Shown piece after piece: positions 35,906 to 44,613 of a stretch of DNA of 64,000 bases. The stretch spans positions 62,001 to 126,000 of the forward strand of contig JANQGY010000002.1 of the NCBI GenBank assembly GCA_028282845.1, written 5' to 3'. The translations under genes were made by a program, and so were the position numbers. The notes beneath the pieces are model-generated. The model worked only from the letters and a program-made list of their open reading frames with translations. It was not told the origin of the DNA and made no database searches. Numbering within the stretch: position 1 is the first letter of the stretch; the number at the start of each line of letters is the position of its first letter. This DNA is from a bacterium. GTDB taxonomy: Bacteria > Fidelibacterota > Marinisomatia > Marinisomatales > JAHJCW01.

Positions 35906-38275
35906 ATGATAAGTAATTACTTCAAAATTGCAATTAGAAACATATTGCGCCAAAAAGGATATTCGCTAATCAATATATTTGGATTGGCAATTGGTTTAAC
36001 TTGTGCACTCCTGATTTTGTTGTGGGTTCAGGATGAACTGAGTTATGATAAGTTTTGGGAGCAATCTGCAAATATATATCGTGTTGAGCAAGATCAAAAC
36101 TATAGCGGAAGACTATACCATGTGAATGTTACGCAATGGCCGGCTGCTCCGATTTGGAAAGACGAAATTCCTGAAATACTGCAAGCGACGCGGTATGGAT
36201 GGAGCGGAGGACAATCCTATCGCAATGGCGATATTGCCTTCATCGAGCAAGATGTTCGTGCAATTGATCCGGACTTCTTTACGATTTTTGATTTTACTTT
36301 CAAATATGGAAATCCTGAGAATGCCATGGACGACCCAAATTCAATTGTGCTCAATGAGGAAACAGCAATTAAATATTTTGGTGATATGAATCCGATCGGT
36401 GAGGTGCTTACGGTAAATGGAAACTACGGTTTAACCGTAACGGGAGTATTGGATGATCCGCCCGCTAATAGTGTGGTTCAACCCAAAATGTTAGTATCAA
36501 TTGAAACAGCTAAAAAAGAAGGTAATTACATTGATTCTTGGGGCACAAACAGTATTGGAACATTTGTGTTAGCACAGCCGAATTCAGATTTGAATGAGGT
36601 TAATCGCAAATTAACGGAAGTTGTAAATAATAATAGAGACGAAGAGTCATTGACCCAGTATATGGTTAATCCTATTACAAGTATCCATCTATATGAGTAT
36701 TTCGGTTATGATAGTAGCAATAAACTGATTGTGTTTGTTTATCTATTCTCAATAATTGCCGGATTTATTCTTCTAATTGCCTGCATAAATTTCATGAATT
36801 TGGCAACAGCACGTTCTGCAAGAAGGGCGCGTGAAATTGGCATTAGAAAAGTGGTCGGATCGAATAGATCAAGTCTTATAATGCAGTTTATAAGTGAGTC
36901 CACAGTTATAGCTGTTTTAGCTCTATTTGTTGCATTATTATTTGTTCTCTTATTATTGCCCGGGTTTAACCAAATCGCCGTTAAAGAAATCGGTGTGAGC
37001 GCATTACTAAGTGCGAATTTCATTTTGGGAATGATCGCCATCACAATTATTACCGGTTTAGTTTCCGGTAGCTATCCGGCATTTTTCCTCTCTGCATTCC
37101 GACCGATCAAAGTACTTAAAGGAGAATTATCAACAGGTCGTAGTCAGAACTTGAGGAAAATTTTGGTAACCTTTCAGTTTACTCTAACAATATTATTGAT
37201 CATCAGCACAATTACGGTATATAAGCAATTAAAATTCATGCAAAATAAAGATTTAGGTTTTAATTATGAAAATGTTGTCTCGGTCAATATCAGAGGTTCA
37301 ATTAGAGATAGCTATGCTGCTTTAAAATCAGAAATGACTCAATTACCGCAAGTTCTTGGAGTGACGGCTTCTTCTCACAGACCAACAAATATCGGTAGCA
37401 ATTCAGGCGGTGCAAATTGGGATGGCAAAGATCCTGATTATCAACTTATAGTTGGAGCTAGTTCAATTGATTTTGATTATGTTGAAACTTTGGGAATTGA
37501 ATTGGTTGAAGGACGCAGTTTTTCAAAGGAATTTCCCTCAGACATTTCGGATGACGATCACAATGCCTATATAATTAATGAGACATTAAAAGAAATTATG
37601 GGCAAAGAATCTGTAGTCAATGAAAATTTGAGTTTCTTAGGCGGCGAGGGGCCGATAGTAGGAGTTATGAAGGATTTCCATTTTCGTTCAATACATAATG
37701 AGATTGAGCCATTGGCAGTTTTATTGCATCCCGAGTGGTTTAGCAACATGTTGATAAAACTTGCTCCCGGAGTACAAACAAATAATATTCAGGTTGTTGA
37801 AAAAGTGTGGAATAAAATTTTGCCGGATTATCCGTTTGAATATCAATTATTAGAAGAGGATTTTGAAAGTATGTACCGCATCGAAATGGGAGCCGGCAAA
37901 CTTTTACAATATCTTACTATTTTAGTAATTATTATTGCAAGTCTTGGATTATTGGGCTTGTCATCATTTACGGCTGAACAACGGACAAAAGAATTGGGTG
38001 TCAGGAAGGTTTTAGGAGCAAGCATAGCAAATTTGGTTGTGATGATGATATATCAATTTACCAAATGGGTATTTATCGCAATAGCGATAGCATTTCCGAT
38101 CGCTTATTATTTACTTAACAAATATTTAGAGAACTATGCTTACAGAATTGATCTGTCCCTTGGAATTTTTGTTTTATCAGGATTATTAGCAATAGTCGTA
38201 GCAGTATTAACGGTGAGCTATCAAGCTGCCAAAGCCGCAATGGTAAATCCGGCAAAAACACTTAAATATGAATAA
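35906..38275 (+). CDS. Duplicated MacB/FtsX-type ABC permease, first copy
   Basis: 789 residues with two MacB/FtsX halves: an N-terminal helix (18-41, GLAIGLTCALLILLWVQDE), a periplasmic domain, three helices around 275-400 (IIAGFILLIACINFMNLATA), then a second helix-periplasmic-three helix unit ending at 789. The NLATARSARRAREIGIRKVVG segment is the cytoplasmic coupling region. It works as a mechanotransmission permease, not a classical channel. It is followed after 23 bases by a related permease, so the two may form a heterodimer. Confidence 0.9.
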   Translation: MISNYFKIAIRNILRQKGYSLINIFGLAIGLTCALLILLWVQDELSYDKFWEQSANIYRVEQDQNYSGRLYHVNVTQWPAAPIWKDEIPEILQATRYGWSGGQSYRNGDIAFIEQDVRAIDPDFFTIFDFTFKYGNPENAMDDPNSIVLNEETAIKYFGDMNPIGEVLTVNGNYGLTVTGVLDDPPANSVVQPKMLVSIETAKKEGNYIDSWGTNSIGTFVLAQPNSDLNEVNRKLTEVVNNNRDEESLTQYMVNPITSIHLYEYFGYDSSNKLIVFVYLFSIIAGFILLIACINFMNLATARSARRAREIGIRKVVGSNRSSLIMQFISESTVIAVLALFVALLFVLLLLPGFNQIAVKEIGVSALLSANFILGMIAITIITGLVSGSYPAFFLSAFRPIKVLKGELSTGRSQNLRKILVTFQFTLTILLIISTITVYKQLKFMQNKDLGFNYENVVSVNIRGSIRDSYAALKSEMTQLPQVLGVTASSHRPTNIGSNSGGANWDGKDPDYQLIVGASSIDFDYVETLGIELVEGRSFSKEFPSDISDDDHNAYIINETLKEIMGKESVVNENLSFLGGEGPIVGVMKDFHFRSIHNEIEPLAVLLHPEWFSNMLIKLAPGVQTNNIQVVEKVWNKILPDYPFEYQLLEEDFESMYRIEMGAGKLLQYLTILVIIIASLGLLGLSSFTAEQRTKELGVRKVLGASIANLVVMMIYQFTKWVFIAIAIAFPIAYYLLNKYLENYAYRIDLSLGIFVLSGLLAIVVAVLTVSYQAAKAAMVNPAKTLKYE

Positions 38276-38298
38276 ACATAAATCAGTAAGGTAAGAAC

Positions 38299-40716
38299 AT
38301 GATTAAAAATTATATTGTAGTCGCATTCAGAAATATTCTAAAAAATAAAACCTACTCAATTCTAAATATTACCGGTTTGGCAATTGGAATTATGGCTTTT
38401 ATAATGATAATGTTATACGTACAGTACGAAACAAGTTTCGATAAACACAGTCCGAATGCCGATAGGATACATCGGGTTTACACGCGCGGTTCATTGAATG
38501 GTGATTTTGAAATGGTTGCGACTCCGGCACCAATCGGAGCGGCTTTTGTCGAAGAAATCCCCGGCGTTCTCAATTTTACGCGCGTACGCAATATCGGATT
38601 TCCGGTTATTAGATATGAAGATAAAGTTTTTAGCGAGGAAAAATGGTTTATGGCTGATTCCTCCTATTTCGCGGTATTCGGATTAGAACTGTTACAGGGC
38701 GATAAGAATACGGCGTTAGTTGAACCACATACGGTTGTTTTGACTGAATCAACAGCAAAACGTTATTTTGGCAATGATGATCCGATTGGAAAAGTTCTAA
38801 ATTCCGACCGCGCCCGCGATTATGTCGTCACCGGCGTAATTGCCGATCCACCGCCAAATACCCATTTTCATTTTGATTTCCTGGCGTCATTGATGACCTA
38901 TCCGAACATGGCAAATAATGATATTTGGGTAAGTAACAATTTTTATACCTATTTATTGTTAGATGAAAATACATCACCGGCGGATGTTCAAAGTAAATTC
39001 CCGGCAATGGTGCTGAAATATGCCGGTCCGCAAATTGAGCAATTCCTAGGAGTTTCATGGGATAAATTGGTTGAACAGGGAGCCTCCTATGGTTTTTATT
39101 TACAACGGCTGACAGACATTCATTTACATAGTCATTTGGATTACGAAGTAGAACAAAATGGAAATATTTTGTACGTCAGGATATTTTCGATTGTTGCTCT
39201 ATTTATACTTATAATTGCCTGCATCAATTTTATGAACCTCGCCACCGCTCGATCCACTAAAAGAGCACGTGAAGTAGGCGTTAGAAAAACGCTTGGTTCA
39301 AGCCGTTCATTGCTTGTTCAGCAATTCCTGACCGAATCAATTATACTTAGTCTGATTTCATCAATAATTGCATTGCTACTCGTTAAGCTGCTTTTGCCGG
39401 TCTATAATACTATCGGCGGTTTCCAACTGGAACTTAATCTGCTATCAAATCCGCTATTATTACCACTGATTGTAGCATTAATATTGATTGTCGGAATTAT
39501 TTCGGGCAGTTATCCGGCTTTCTATCTTGCATCCTTTAACCCCGTGAAAGTATTTAAAGGCTCATCTTTATCAAAAGGACATAAATCCTGGCTGAGGAGC
39601 GGATTGGTGATCTTTCAGTTTACGATAACGATTATGCTGTTTGCTGGAACAATGGTCATATATAATCAGCTTAATTACATTCAGAATAAAGATTTAGGAT
39701 ACGATAAAGAAAATGTGATCATAGTTGAAAAGACCGATGACATTGGAGCATCCATTAATGCTTTTAAAGAAGACCTGAAAAAATATCCAAATATAATATC
39801 GGTATCTAACTCAAACAGTCTGATTGGTCATAATTTTAGTGCTAACGTTAAACAGATTCAGGGCGAACCGGCAGAAAATGCCATGCTATATCAGGAGTTT
39901 TTTGCTGATCCCGGTTATGCGGAAACCTACGGATTAGAGGTGGTCTCCGGTAGATTCTTTTCAGCGGAAAGACTTGCCGACTCTACGGCAGCAATAATTA
40001 ATGAAACCGCGGCAAGATTATTGGGCTTTGATGATACCTTGGGAAAAGCTTTCGTTGATGATTTTGGCGATCAAACATTATTATATCCGATTATCGGCGT
40101 GGTTAAAGATTTTCATTTAAATTCACTGCATTCCGAGATTGAGCCGATGCTGATCAGATCATTTAGAGCAGGCGGTTATGGCCGATACACGGCTGTCAGG
40201 ATCAGTCCGGTTGATATACCAAGTACCTTAGAATATATCGAACGAATTTGGCAGAAATACGCCATTGATCAACCTTTTGAATACACCTTTTTAGATGATG
40301 ATTTTGATCAATTATATATTGAAGAAAGCAGAACCAGTAAAATCGTTACAATATTCAGTTTGTTGGCGCTGCTGATAGCAAGTTTGGGATTGTTTGGTTT
40401 GGCATCATACATAACCGAGCAACGCACCAAAGAGGTTGGAATCCGGAGAGTATTAGGTGCATCAGTGCCTAATATCTATGTGCTATTATCCAAGAGTATT
40501 TTAATATTGGTGGCAATTGCCACCATAATTTCCTGGCCCGTAACATTTATATTAATGAATCGTTGGTTGGAGAATTTTGCCTATCGTATTTCGTTCAATC
40601 AAATGTTTTTCATAGTGAGCGGAATTATTGCCTTTGTTATTGCCCAAACCACTGTTACCGGGCAAGCCTTGAAAGCAGCGCGTAGTAATCCGATTAAAGC
40701 GATAAAGTATGAATAG
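38299..40716 (+). CDS. Duplicated MacB/FtsX-type ABC permease, second copy
   Basis: 805 residues with the same plan as its upstream neighbour: N-terminal helix, periplasmic MacB domain, FtsX core (ACINFMNLATARSTKRAREV, about 310-329), second half with LLIASLGLFGLASYITEQRT and a final helix pair. The two permeases are clearly related but divergent, especially in the periplasmic parts. Together with the ATPase and adaptor they form a complete MacAB-like exporter; the substrate is unknown. Confidence 0.9.
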   Translation: MIKNYIVVAFRNILKNKTYSILNITGLAIGIMAFIMIMLYVQYETSFDKHSPNADRIHRVYTRGSLNGDFEMVATPAPIGAAFVEEIPGVLNFTRVRNIGFPVIRYEDKVFSEEKWFMADSSYFAVFGLELLQGDKNTALVEPHTVVLTESTAKRYFGNDDPIGKVLNSDRARDYVVTGVIADPPPNTHFHFDFLASLMTYPNMANNDIWVSNNFYTYLLLDENTSPADVQSKFPAMVLKYAGPQIEQFLGVSWDKLVEQGASYGFYLQRLTDIHLHSHLDYEVEQNGNILYVRIFSIVALFILIIACINFMNLATARSTKRAREVGVRKTLGSSRSLLVQQFLTESIILSLISSIIALLLVKLLLPVYNTIGGFQLELNLLSNPLLLPLIVALILIVGIISGSYPAFYLASFNPVKVFKGSSLSKGHKSWLRSGLVIFQFTITIMLFAGTMVIYNQLNYIQNKDLGYDKENVIIVEKTDDIGASINAFKEDLKKYPNIISVSNSNSLIGHNFSANVKQIQGEPAENAMLYQEFFADPGYAETYGLEVVSGRFFSAERLADSTAAIINETAARLLGFDDTLGKAFVDDFGDQTLLYPIIGVVKDFHLNSLHSEIEPMLIRSFRAGGYGRYTAVRISPVDIPSTLEYIERIWQKYAIDQPFEYTFLDDDFDQLYIEESRTSKIVTIFSLLALLIASLGLFGLASYITEQRTKEVGIRRVLGASVPNIYVLLSKSILILVAIATIISWPVTFILMNRWLENFAYRISFNQMFFIVSGIIAFVIAQTTVTGQALKAARSNPIKAIKYE

Positions 40717-40746
40717 TATGGATAAAAATATTAATGGTGTAATAAA

Positions 40747-42552
40747 ATGACAAGAAAAGTTTACTTATTTTTAATTACGATTCTCTTGATTTCAGAGAGT
40801 TTAGTAGGAAAGCCGGATGATAGCAATCTAATCGCGAAACAAAATGCTATCACAAAAATTCCAATTAATGATGGAGACACTCTTTCGATTCAAGAACTAA
40901 TGACTCAAAAAGGATTAAAAGGGCTTAGTGTTGCCGTTTTTGAAGATTATAAGATAATATGGGTGGAGACTTGGGGGGTCAAATATGATACTGTTCTATT
41001 AGATTTGAATACTGCTTTTTCAACCGCTTCAATTTCAAAACCTATAACGGCAACATTATGTGCAATTCTGGAAGAAAAAGGACTAATTGATTTAACCATT
41101 CCGGTAAATAATTATCTTAAAAGATGGAAAATACCTGATAATCAGTACACACTTGAAACTGAAGTTACGCTTGAACATTTGTTAAGTCATACAGCAGGAA
41201 CTACACAACATGGGTTTACAGATTTTTATGAGGGTGATAAGATCCCTTCAATTGTGGAATCTGTCCAAGGGAAACTGCCGAGGTATAATGAAGAAATATC
41301 ATTTATATTTAAACCCGGTTCAAATTGGAAATATAGTGGCGGTGGCTATACTGTCGCTATGATGGCATTAGAGGATCACCTTGGAAAATCATTAGCTGAA
41401 TTAGCGCAGGAATATATTTTTACACCGCTGAATATGCAAAATACGACCATGAAACAGCCCAATGAGAATGGATTCTTGGATAATGTGGCAAAAGCTCATG
41501 ATGAGCAAGGCAGAATAATTAAAACCGGAGTTCCAATTACACCTCAAGTATCTGCCTCAGGAATGTGGTCAACGCCTACTGATATGTCAATATTTTTAAT
41601 TGAAATTCAAAAAGCTTTAAATGGACAAAAAACAGAGGTGATTTCCGAAAAAGTAGCAAAGAGGATTACCAATATTGTAACATTAAAAGTGATGCGCGGA
41701 TGGAGTTTAGGATGGGAACGTAGATATGGGTATGGTAATTTGGATTGGTTCTCTCATGGAGGGGCTAATACAGGAATAGGTGGCCATATCTATGCAACTA
41801 TGAAAGAGGGAAAAGGAATTGTTATACTCGGTAATGGTCCAAATTCCGTTCGTATTCCGATTATAGATAAATTTAGAGATAACATAATAAGAACACATCA
41901 ATGGGGCAAGCAACTCGAATGGAAAAATGTTCAGGAACTTCCTGATTTGTTATCGAAAAGAGTTAAAGGTCGTTATCAAGATATTAATTTTGGTGAAGTG
42001 TTTGAAATTAAGGAGTTGGATGGCAAGCTTTACGTTCCAAAATTTTGGAATGGTGTAAGAAATAATTTAATATATATTGGTGATGATGCGTTTATAACCA
42101 ATGAAATTCCCGGTAAATTTAAATTTATTCATGCTAATGAAGGCGTAAAAATTCAATATTCAAGGGGTTCGCAAGCACCTCCGGAGGTTATGTATAAAGA
42201 GGTAGTTGGAAAATTACCGTATGAAATAGCTCTTGAAAATAATTACTCGGAAGCGTTAAGTGCATATCAAAGCCTAAAAAGCAATAACCCTCAAAGTTAT
42301 ATGGTTCAGGAATCGACAATAAATAGTTTTGGTTATCAGCAGCTTGGTCAAAAAAAATATGATATTGCTATTCTAATTTTCAAAATCAATACCGAATTAT
42401 ATCCAAGCAGTGCGAATACCTTTGATAGTTTAGGAGAAGCTTATATGGTAAAAGGTGATACACTAAATGCGATTAAATATTACAATAAGTCATTAGAACT
42501 CAATCCTAACAACAATAATGCTAAGGAAATGATTGATAAAATGAATAATTAG
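40747..42552 (+). CDS. Serine beta-lactamase-fold hydrolase with C-terminal TPR repeats
   Basis: 601 residues with a signal peptide (1-21). The class C beta-lactamase/esterase fold is shown by Ser95 and Lys98 in SISK, Tyr196 in KYSGGGY, and HGGANTG as the third motif. Residues about 495-600 carry TPR-like repeats (FDSLGEAYMVKGDTLNAIKY). True resistance enzymes lack these repeats, so a peptidase, esterase or D-amino-acid hydrolase role is more likely. It follows the exporter operon by 30 bases and may be co-transcribed. Confidence 0.85.
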   Translation: MTRKVYLFLITILLISESLVGKPDDSNLIAKQNAITKIPINDGDTLSIQELMTQKGLKGLSVAVFEDYKIIWVETWGVKYDTVLLDLNTAFSTASISKPITATLCAILEEKGLIDLTIPVNNYLKRWKIPDNQYTLETEVTLEHLLSHTAGTTQHGFTDFYEGDKIPSIVESVQGKLPRYNEEISFIFKPGSNWKYSGGGYTVAMMALEDHLGKSLAELAQEYIFTPLNMQNTTMKQPNENGFLDNVAKAHDEQGRIIKTGVPITPQVSASGMWSTPTDMSIFLIEIQKALNGQKTEVISEKVAKRITNIVTLKVMRGWSLGWERRYGYGNLDWFSHGGANTGIGGHIYATMKEGKGIVILGNGPNSVRIPIIDKFRDNIIRTHQWGKQLEWKNVQELPDLLSKRVKGRYQDINFGEVFEIKELDGKLYVPKFWNGVRNNLIYIGDDAFITNEIPGKFKFIHANEGVKIQYSRGSQAPPEVMYKEVVGKLPYEIALENNYSEALSAYQSLKSNNPQSYMVQESTINSFGYQQLGQKKYDIAILIFKINTELYPSSANTFDSLGEAYMVKGDTLNAIKYYNKSLELNPNNNNAKEMIDKMNN

Positions 42553-42585
42553 AAACTGGATCAATGAAAAGTGGTAAAATGATTT

Positions 42586-43149
42586 TTAGTATTTATTCTT
42601 ATTAGAGATTTCCGGAATTGATTTCCTCAGTTTGTTCCTAAGCGGATAATCATCCGGCGGATAGCCCAAGGTTATTACCAAACCGATAGTTTTATTCTCA
42701 GGGATATTCAGTAACTCCTTGATACGGTTTTCGTTGAACCACCCGATCATGCAAGTGCCGAGATCTAACTCCGCGGCTTGCAGGCAAAAATGTTCGGTGG
42801 CTATTCCAATGTCAATTAAAGCCCACTCCTTATTTTTTATTTGACCGCCAATCTGCGTAATTAGTTTGGATTTCTCTAACACAATGACCGCAATGACAGG
42901 CGCCTGCAAAGCAAATTTATTGAAACTAACCGCCTTGCTGAAGGTCGCTCGAGCGACTTGATCTTTCAAATATTTTTCGTCAACAACGATGAATTTCCAA
43001 GGTTGGGAGTTGCTCGCGGAGGGCGCCAAACGGGCAGCTTCAAGACACCGATCTATTTTTTCCTTTTCAACCGGTTGGTCGGTGTATTTACGCACGCTTT
43101 GCCGGATTTTGATTAATTCTAATAATTCCATATAGGAAGTTAGGATCAT
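42586..43149 (-). CDS. Nitroreductase family protein
   Basis: An FMN-dependent oxidoreductase of 187 residues. The FMN-binding N-terminus is IKIRQSVRKY (about 13-22), followed by EAARLAPSASNSQPWKFIVV (about 33-52) and a C-terminal IGLVITLGYPPDDY segment, all typical of the family. No strong ribosome-binding site is visible; an alternative ATG at 43131 (MELLELIKIR) would give 181 residues and may be the true start. Confidence 0.9.
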   Translation of the reverse strand: MILTSYMELLELIKIRQSVRKYTDQPVEKEKIDRCLEAARLAPSASNSQPWKFIVVDEKYLKDQVARATFSKAVSFNKFALQAPVIAVIVLEKSKLITQIGGQIKNKEWALIDIGIATEHFCLQAAELDLGTCMIGWFNENRIKELLNIPENKTIGLVITLGYPPDDYPLRNKLRKSIPEISNKNKY

Positions 43150-43189
43150 AGCATGATAAAATTATAAGTATTAATTAGCATCAAATAAT

Positions 43190-43762
43190 ATGCTTAGAAG
43201 AAAAGATTATAAATATGTCAACTATCCTGAAATCGGAACTGTTTTCTTCGAGAAAAGCAGGCGGGCTAAAAGAGTAAGTATAGCTATCAAGTCACCTACG
43301 CAAGTCCGCGTTGCCGTTCCGCTACATATTTCGATCAAGCGAGCTGAAAAATTTGTGGAGCAAAAATTGAATTGGATCAAGGCTCGTGTTCAATCACTAA
43401 AACAAAAAACCAATGTATTGCAGGGAATTGACAAAAATACAAGCGCCGAAAGACAAGCGCTTGTTGAGCAAGTTGAATATTTTGCAGAACGCTATAATTT
43501 TAAATTCAACAAAATTATTGTACGAAAAATGAAATCGCGGTGGGGGAGTTGTTCTGAGAAAAATAATATCAGTTTGAATATCGGTTTGGTGAATCTGCCG
43601 CCCGAATTGCGTGATTATGTAATTTTACATGAATTGGTTCATACAACTATCAAAAATCACAGCGCTGAATTTTGGAGTAGATTGGCAAGCATTTTACCAA
43701 ATGCAAAAGAACTGAATCGCCGACTGAATCGGGAGTTTGGATTGTTTGATACTGGATGTTAG
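43190..43762 (+). CDS. YgjP-like zinc metallopeptidase domain protein
   Basis: 190 residues of the YgjP/WLM-like metallopeptidase family. The motif RKMKSRWGSCSEKNNISLNIGL-type region (about 116-137) precedes the zinc site HELVHTTIKNHSAEFW, in which HExxH plus a downstream His form the metal site. It is a short cytosolic protease of uncertain role. It is divergent from the nitroreductase and convergent with the hydratase. Confidence 0.9.
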   Translation: MLRRKDYKYVNYPEIGTVFFEKSRRAKRVSIAIKSPTQVRVAVPLHISIKRAEKFVEQKLNWIKARVQSLKQKTNVLQGIDKNTSAERQALVEQVEYFAERYNFKFNKIIVRKMKSRWGSCSEKNNISLNIGLVNLPPELRDYVILHELVHTTIKNHSAEFWSRLASILPNAKELNRRLNREFGLFDTGC

Positions 43763-43805
43763 ATGTTGGATGATGGATATTGGGTATTGGATGTTGGATG
43801 TTAGG
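43743..43805 (+). repeat. Low-complexity GATGTTGGAT-type repeat
   Basis: Several imperfect copies of TTGGATGTT and TGGATATTGG fill the gap between convergent genes and touch both stop codons. It may be a slippage-prone spacer; no coding content. Confidence 0.6.
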
Positions 43806-44208
43806 GATTGGGAATTAGTACCACCGCTTCGCCGTCAATTACCAAATTATCTTTGCTGTCCTTACAATAAGTTCTAAGCGTTACGATTGGTTTGTCTGCT
43901 CGAATGTCAATAATTTCAACGGTGGCGGTTATTTCTTCGCCGATCGGCACCGGAGCGGTGAACTTCAGATTTTGCCCAAGATAAATGGTGCCCTGCCCCG
44001 GCAATTGTTCTCCGAGTAGCCCCGAGAATAAACTTGCCGACAACATGCCATGCACGATACGCTGCTTAAATATCGAATTTTTTGCAAATTCGGCATCGAG
44101 ATGCACGGGATTGCGATCTTCCGATAGAGCGGCGAACTTTTCTACATCCTGCTCGGTAAAGATTTTTGAAATTGAGGCAGTGTTGCCAATATATATTTTT
44201 TTATTCAT
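43801..44208 (-). CDS. MaoC-like (R)-specific enoyl-CoA hydratase
   Basis: 135 residues with a hot-dog fold. The catalytic stretch FAALSEDRNPVHLDAEFA (about 25-42) carries the Asp/His pair of R-hydratases (D-x-N-P-x-H), followed by IVHGMLSASLFSGLL. It would hydrate trans-2-enoyl-CoA to the (R)-3-hydroxyacyl-CoA. The length is normal for a single-domain PhaJ-like enzyme. Confidence 0.88.
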   Translation of the reverse strand: MNKKIYIGNTASISKIFTEQDVEKFAALSEDRNPVHLDAEFAKNSIFKQRIVHGMLSASLFSGLLGEQLPGQGTIYLGQNLKFTAPVPIGEEITATVEIIDIRADKPIVTLRTYCKDSKDNLVIDGEAVVLIPNP

Positions 44209-44385
44209 ATTAATTGTATGGTCAATTTATTGTCTTAAATTATACATTATTCGGAATGAGGAGACATCAATTATTTGATTATCGGGTTATTTTTTATCAG
44301 GTGTAACCTTAGATAAAAATGAGGAATTCCCCGATTGTGCGATAAAAAAACAACTCTCTATATTCATCACGCAAATATATGATGA

Positions 44386-44510
44386 AGAGCTATTTAACAG
44401 TTAGTCAAGCCCAAGGGTCGAAACTCACCCTTTACGGTTGTATGATTTTGTTATTATCCCCATACTAACATTAAAAACACACCCAACCACTCTTGGGCTT
44501 GCATAGCTCT
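44386..44510. ncRNA. Branched structured element, possible ncRNA or MITE
   Basis: Nested inverted repeats enclose 125 bases: AGAGCTAT/ATAGCTCT (44386-44393, 44503-44510), CAAGCCCAAG/CTTGGGCTTG (44406-44415, 44492-44501), then two inner hairpins, AAGGGT/ACCCTT (44413-44418, 44427-44432) and GGTTG/CAACC (44436-44440, 44484-44488) with GTATG/CATAC inside. The result is a three-way junction. No reading frame fits. It lies 104 bases before the S9 peptidase gene. The strand is not determined. Confidence 0.45.
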
Positions 44511-44613
44511 CAAAATTTCCCACAAAAACCATTTCTGAATTTATTATCATATTGAAACTGTAGTAATTTGTCCGGTCTATATTTAATAACAATCAAGCAC
44601 CGGAGTTTGCAGC

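Noticed and set aside
40747..42552. A beta-lactamase resistance gene
   Set aside because: The fold and S-x-x-K motif fit, but the C-terminal TPR repeats and HGG third motif point to a general serine hydrolase.
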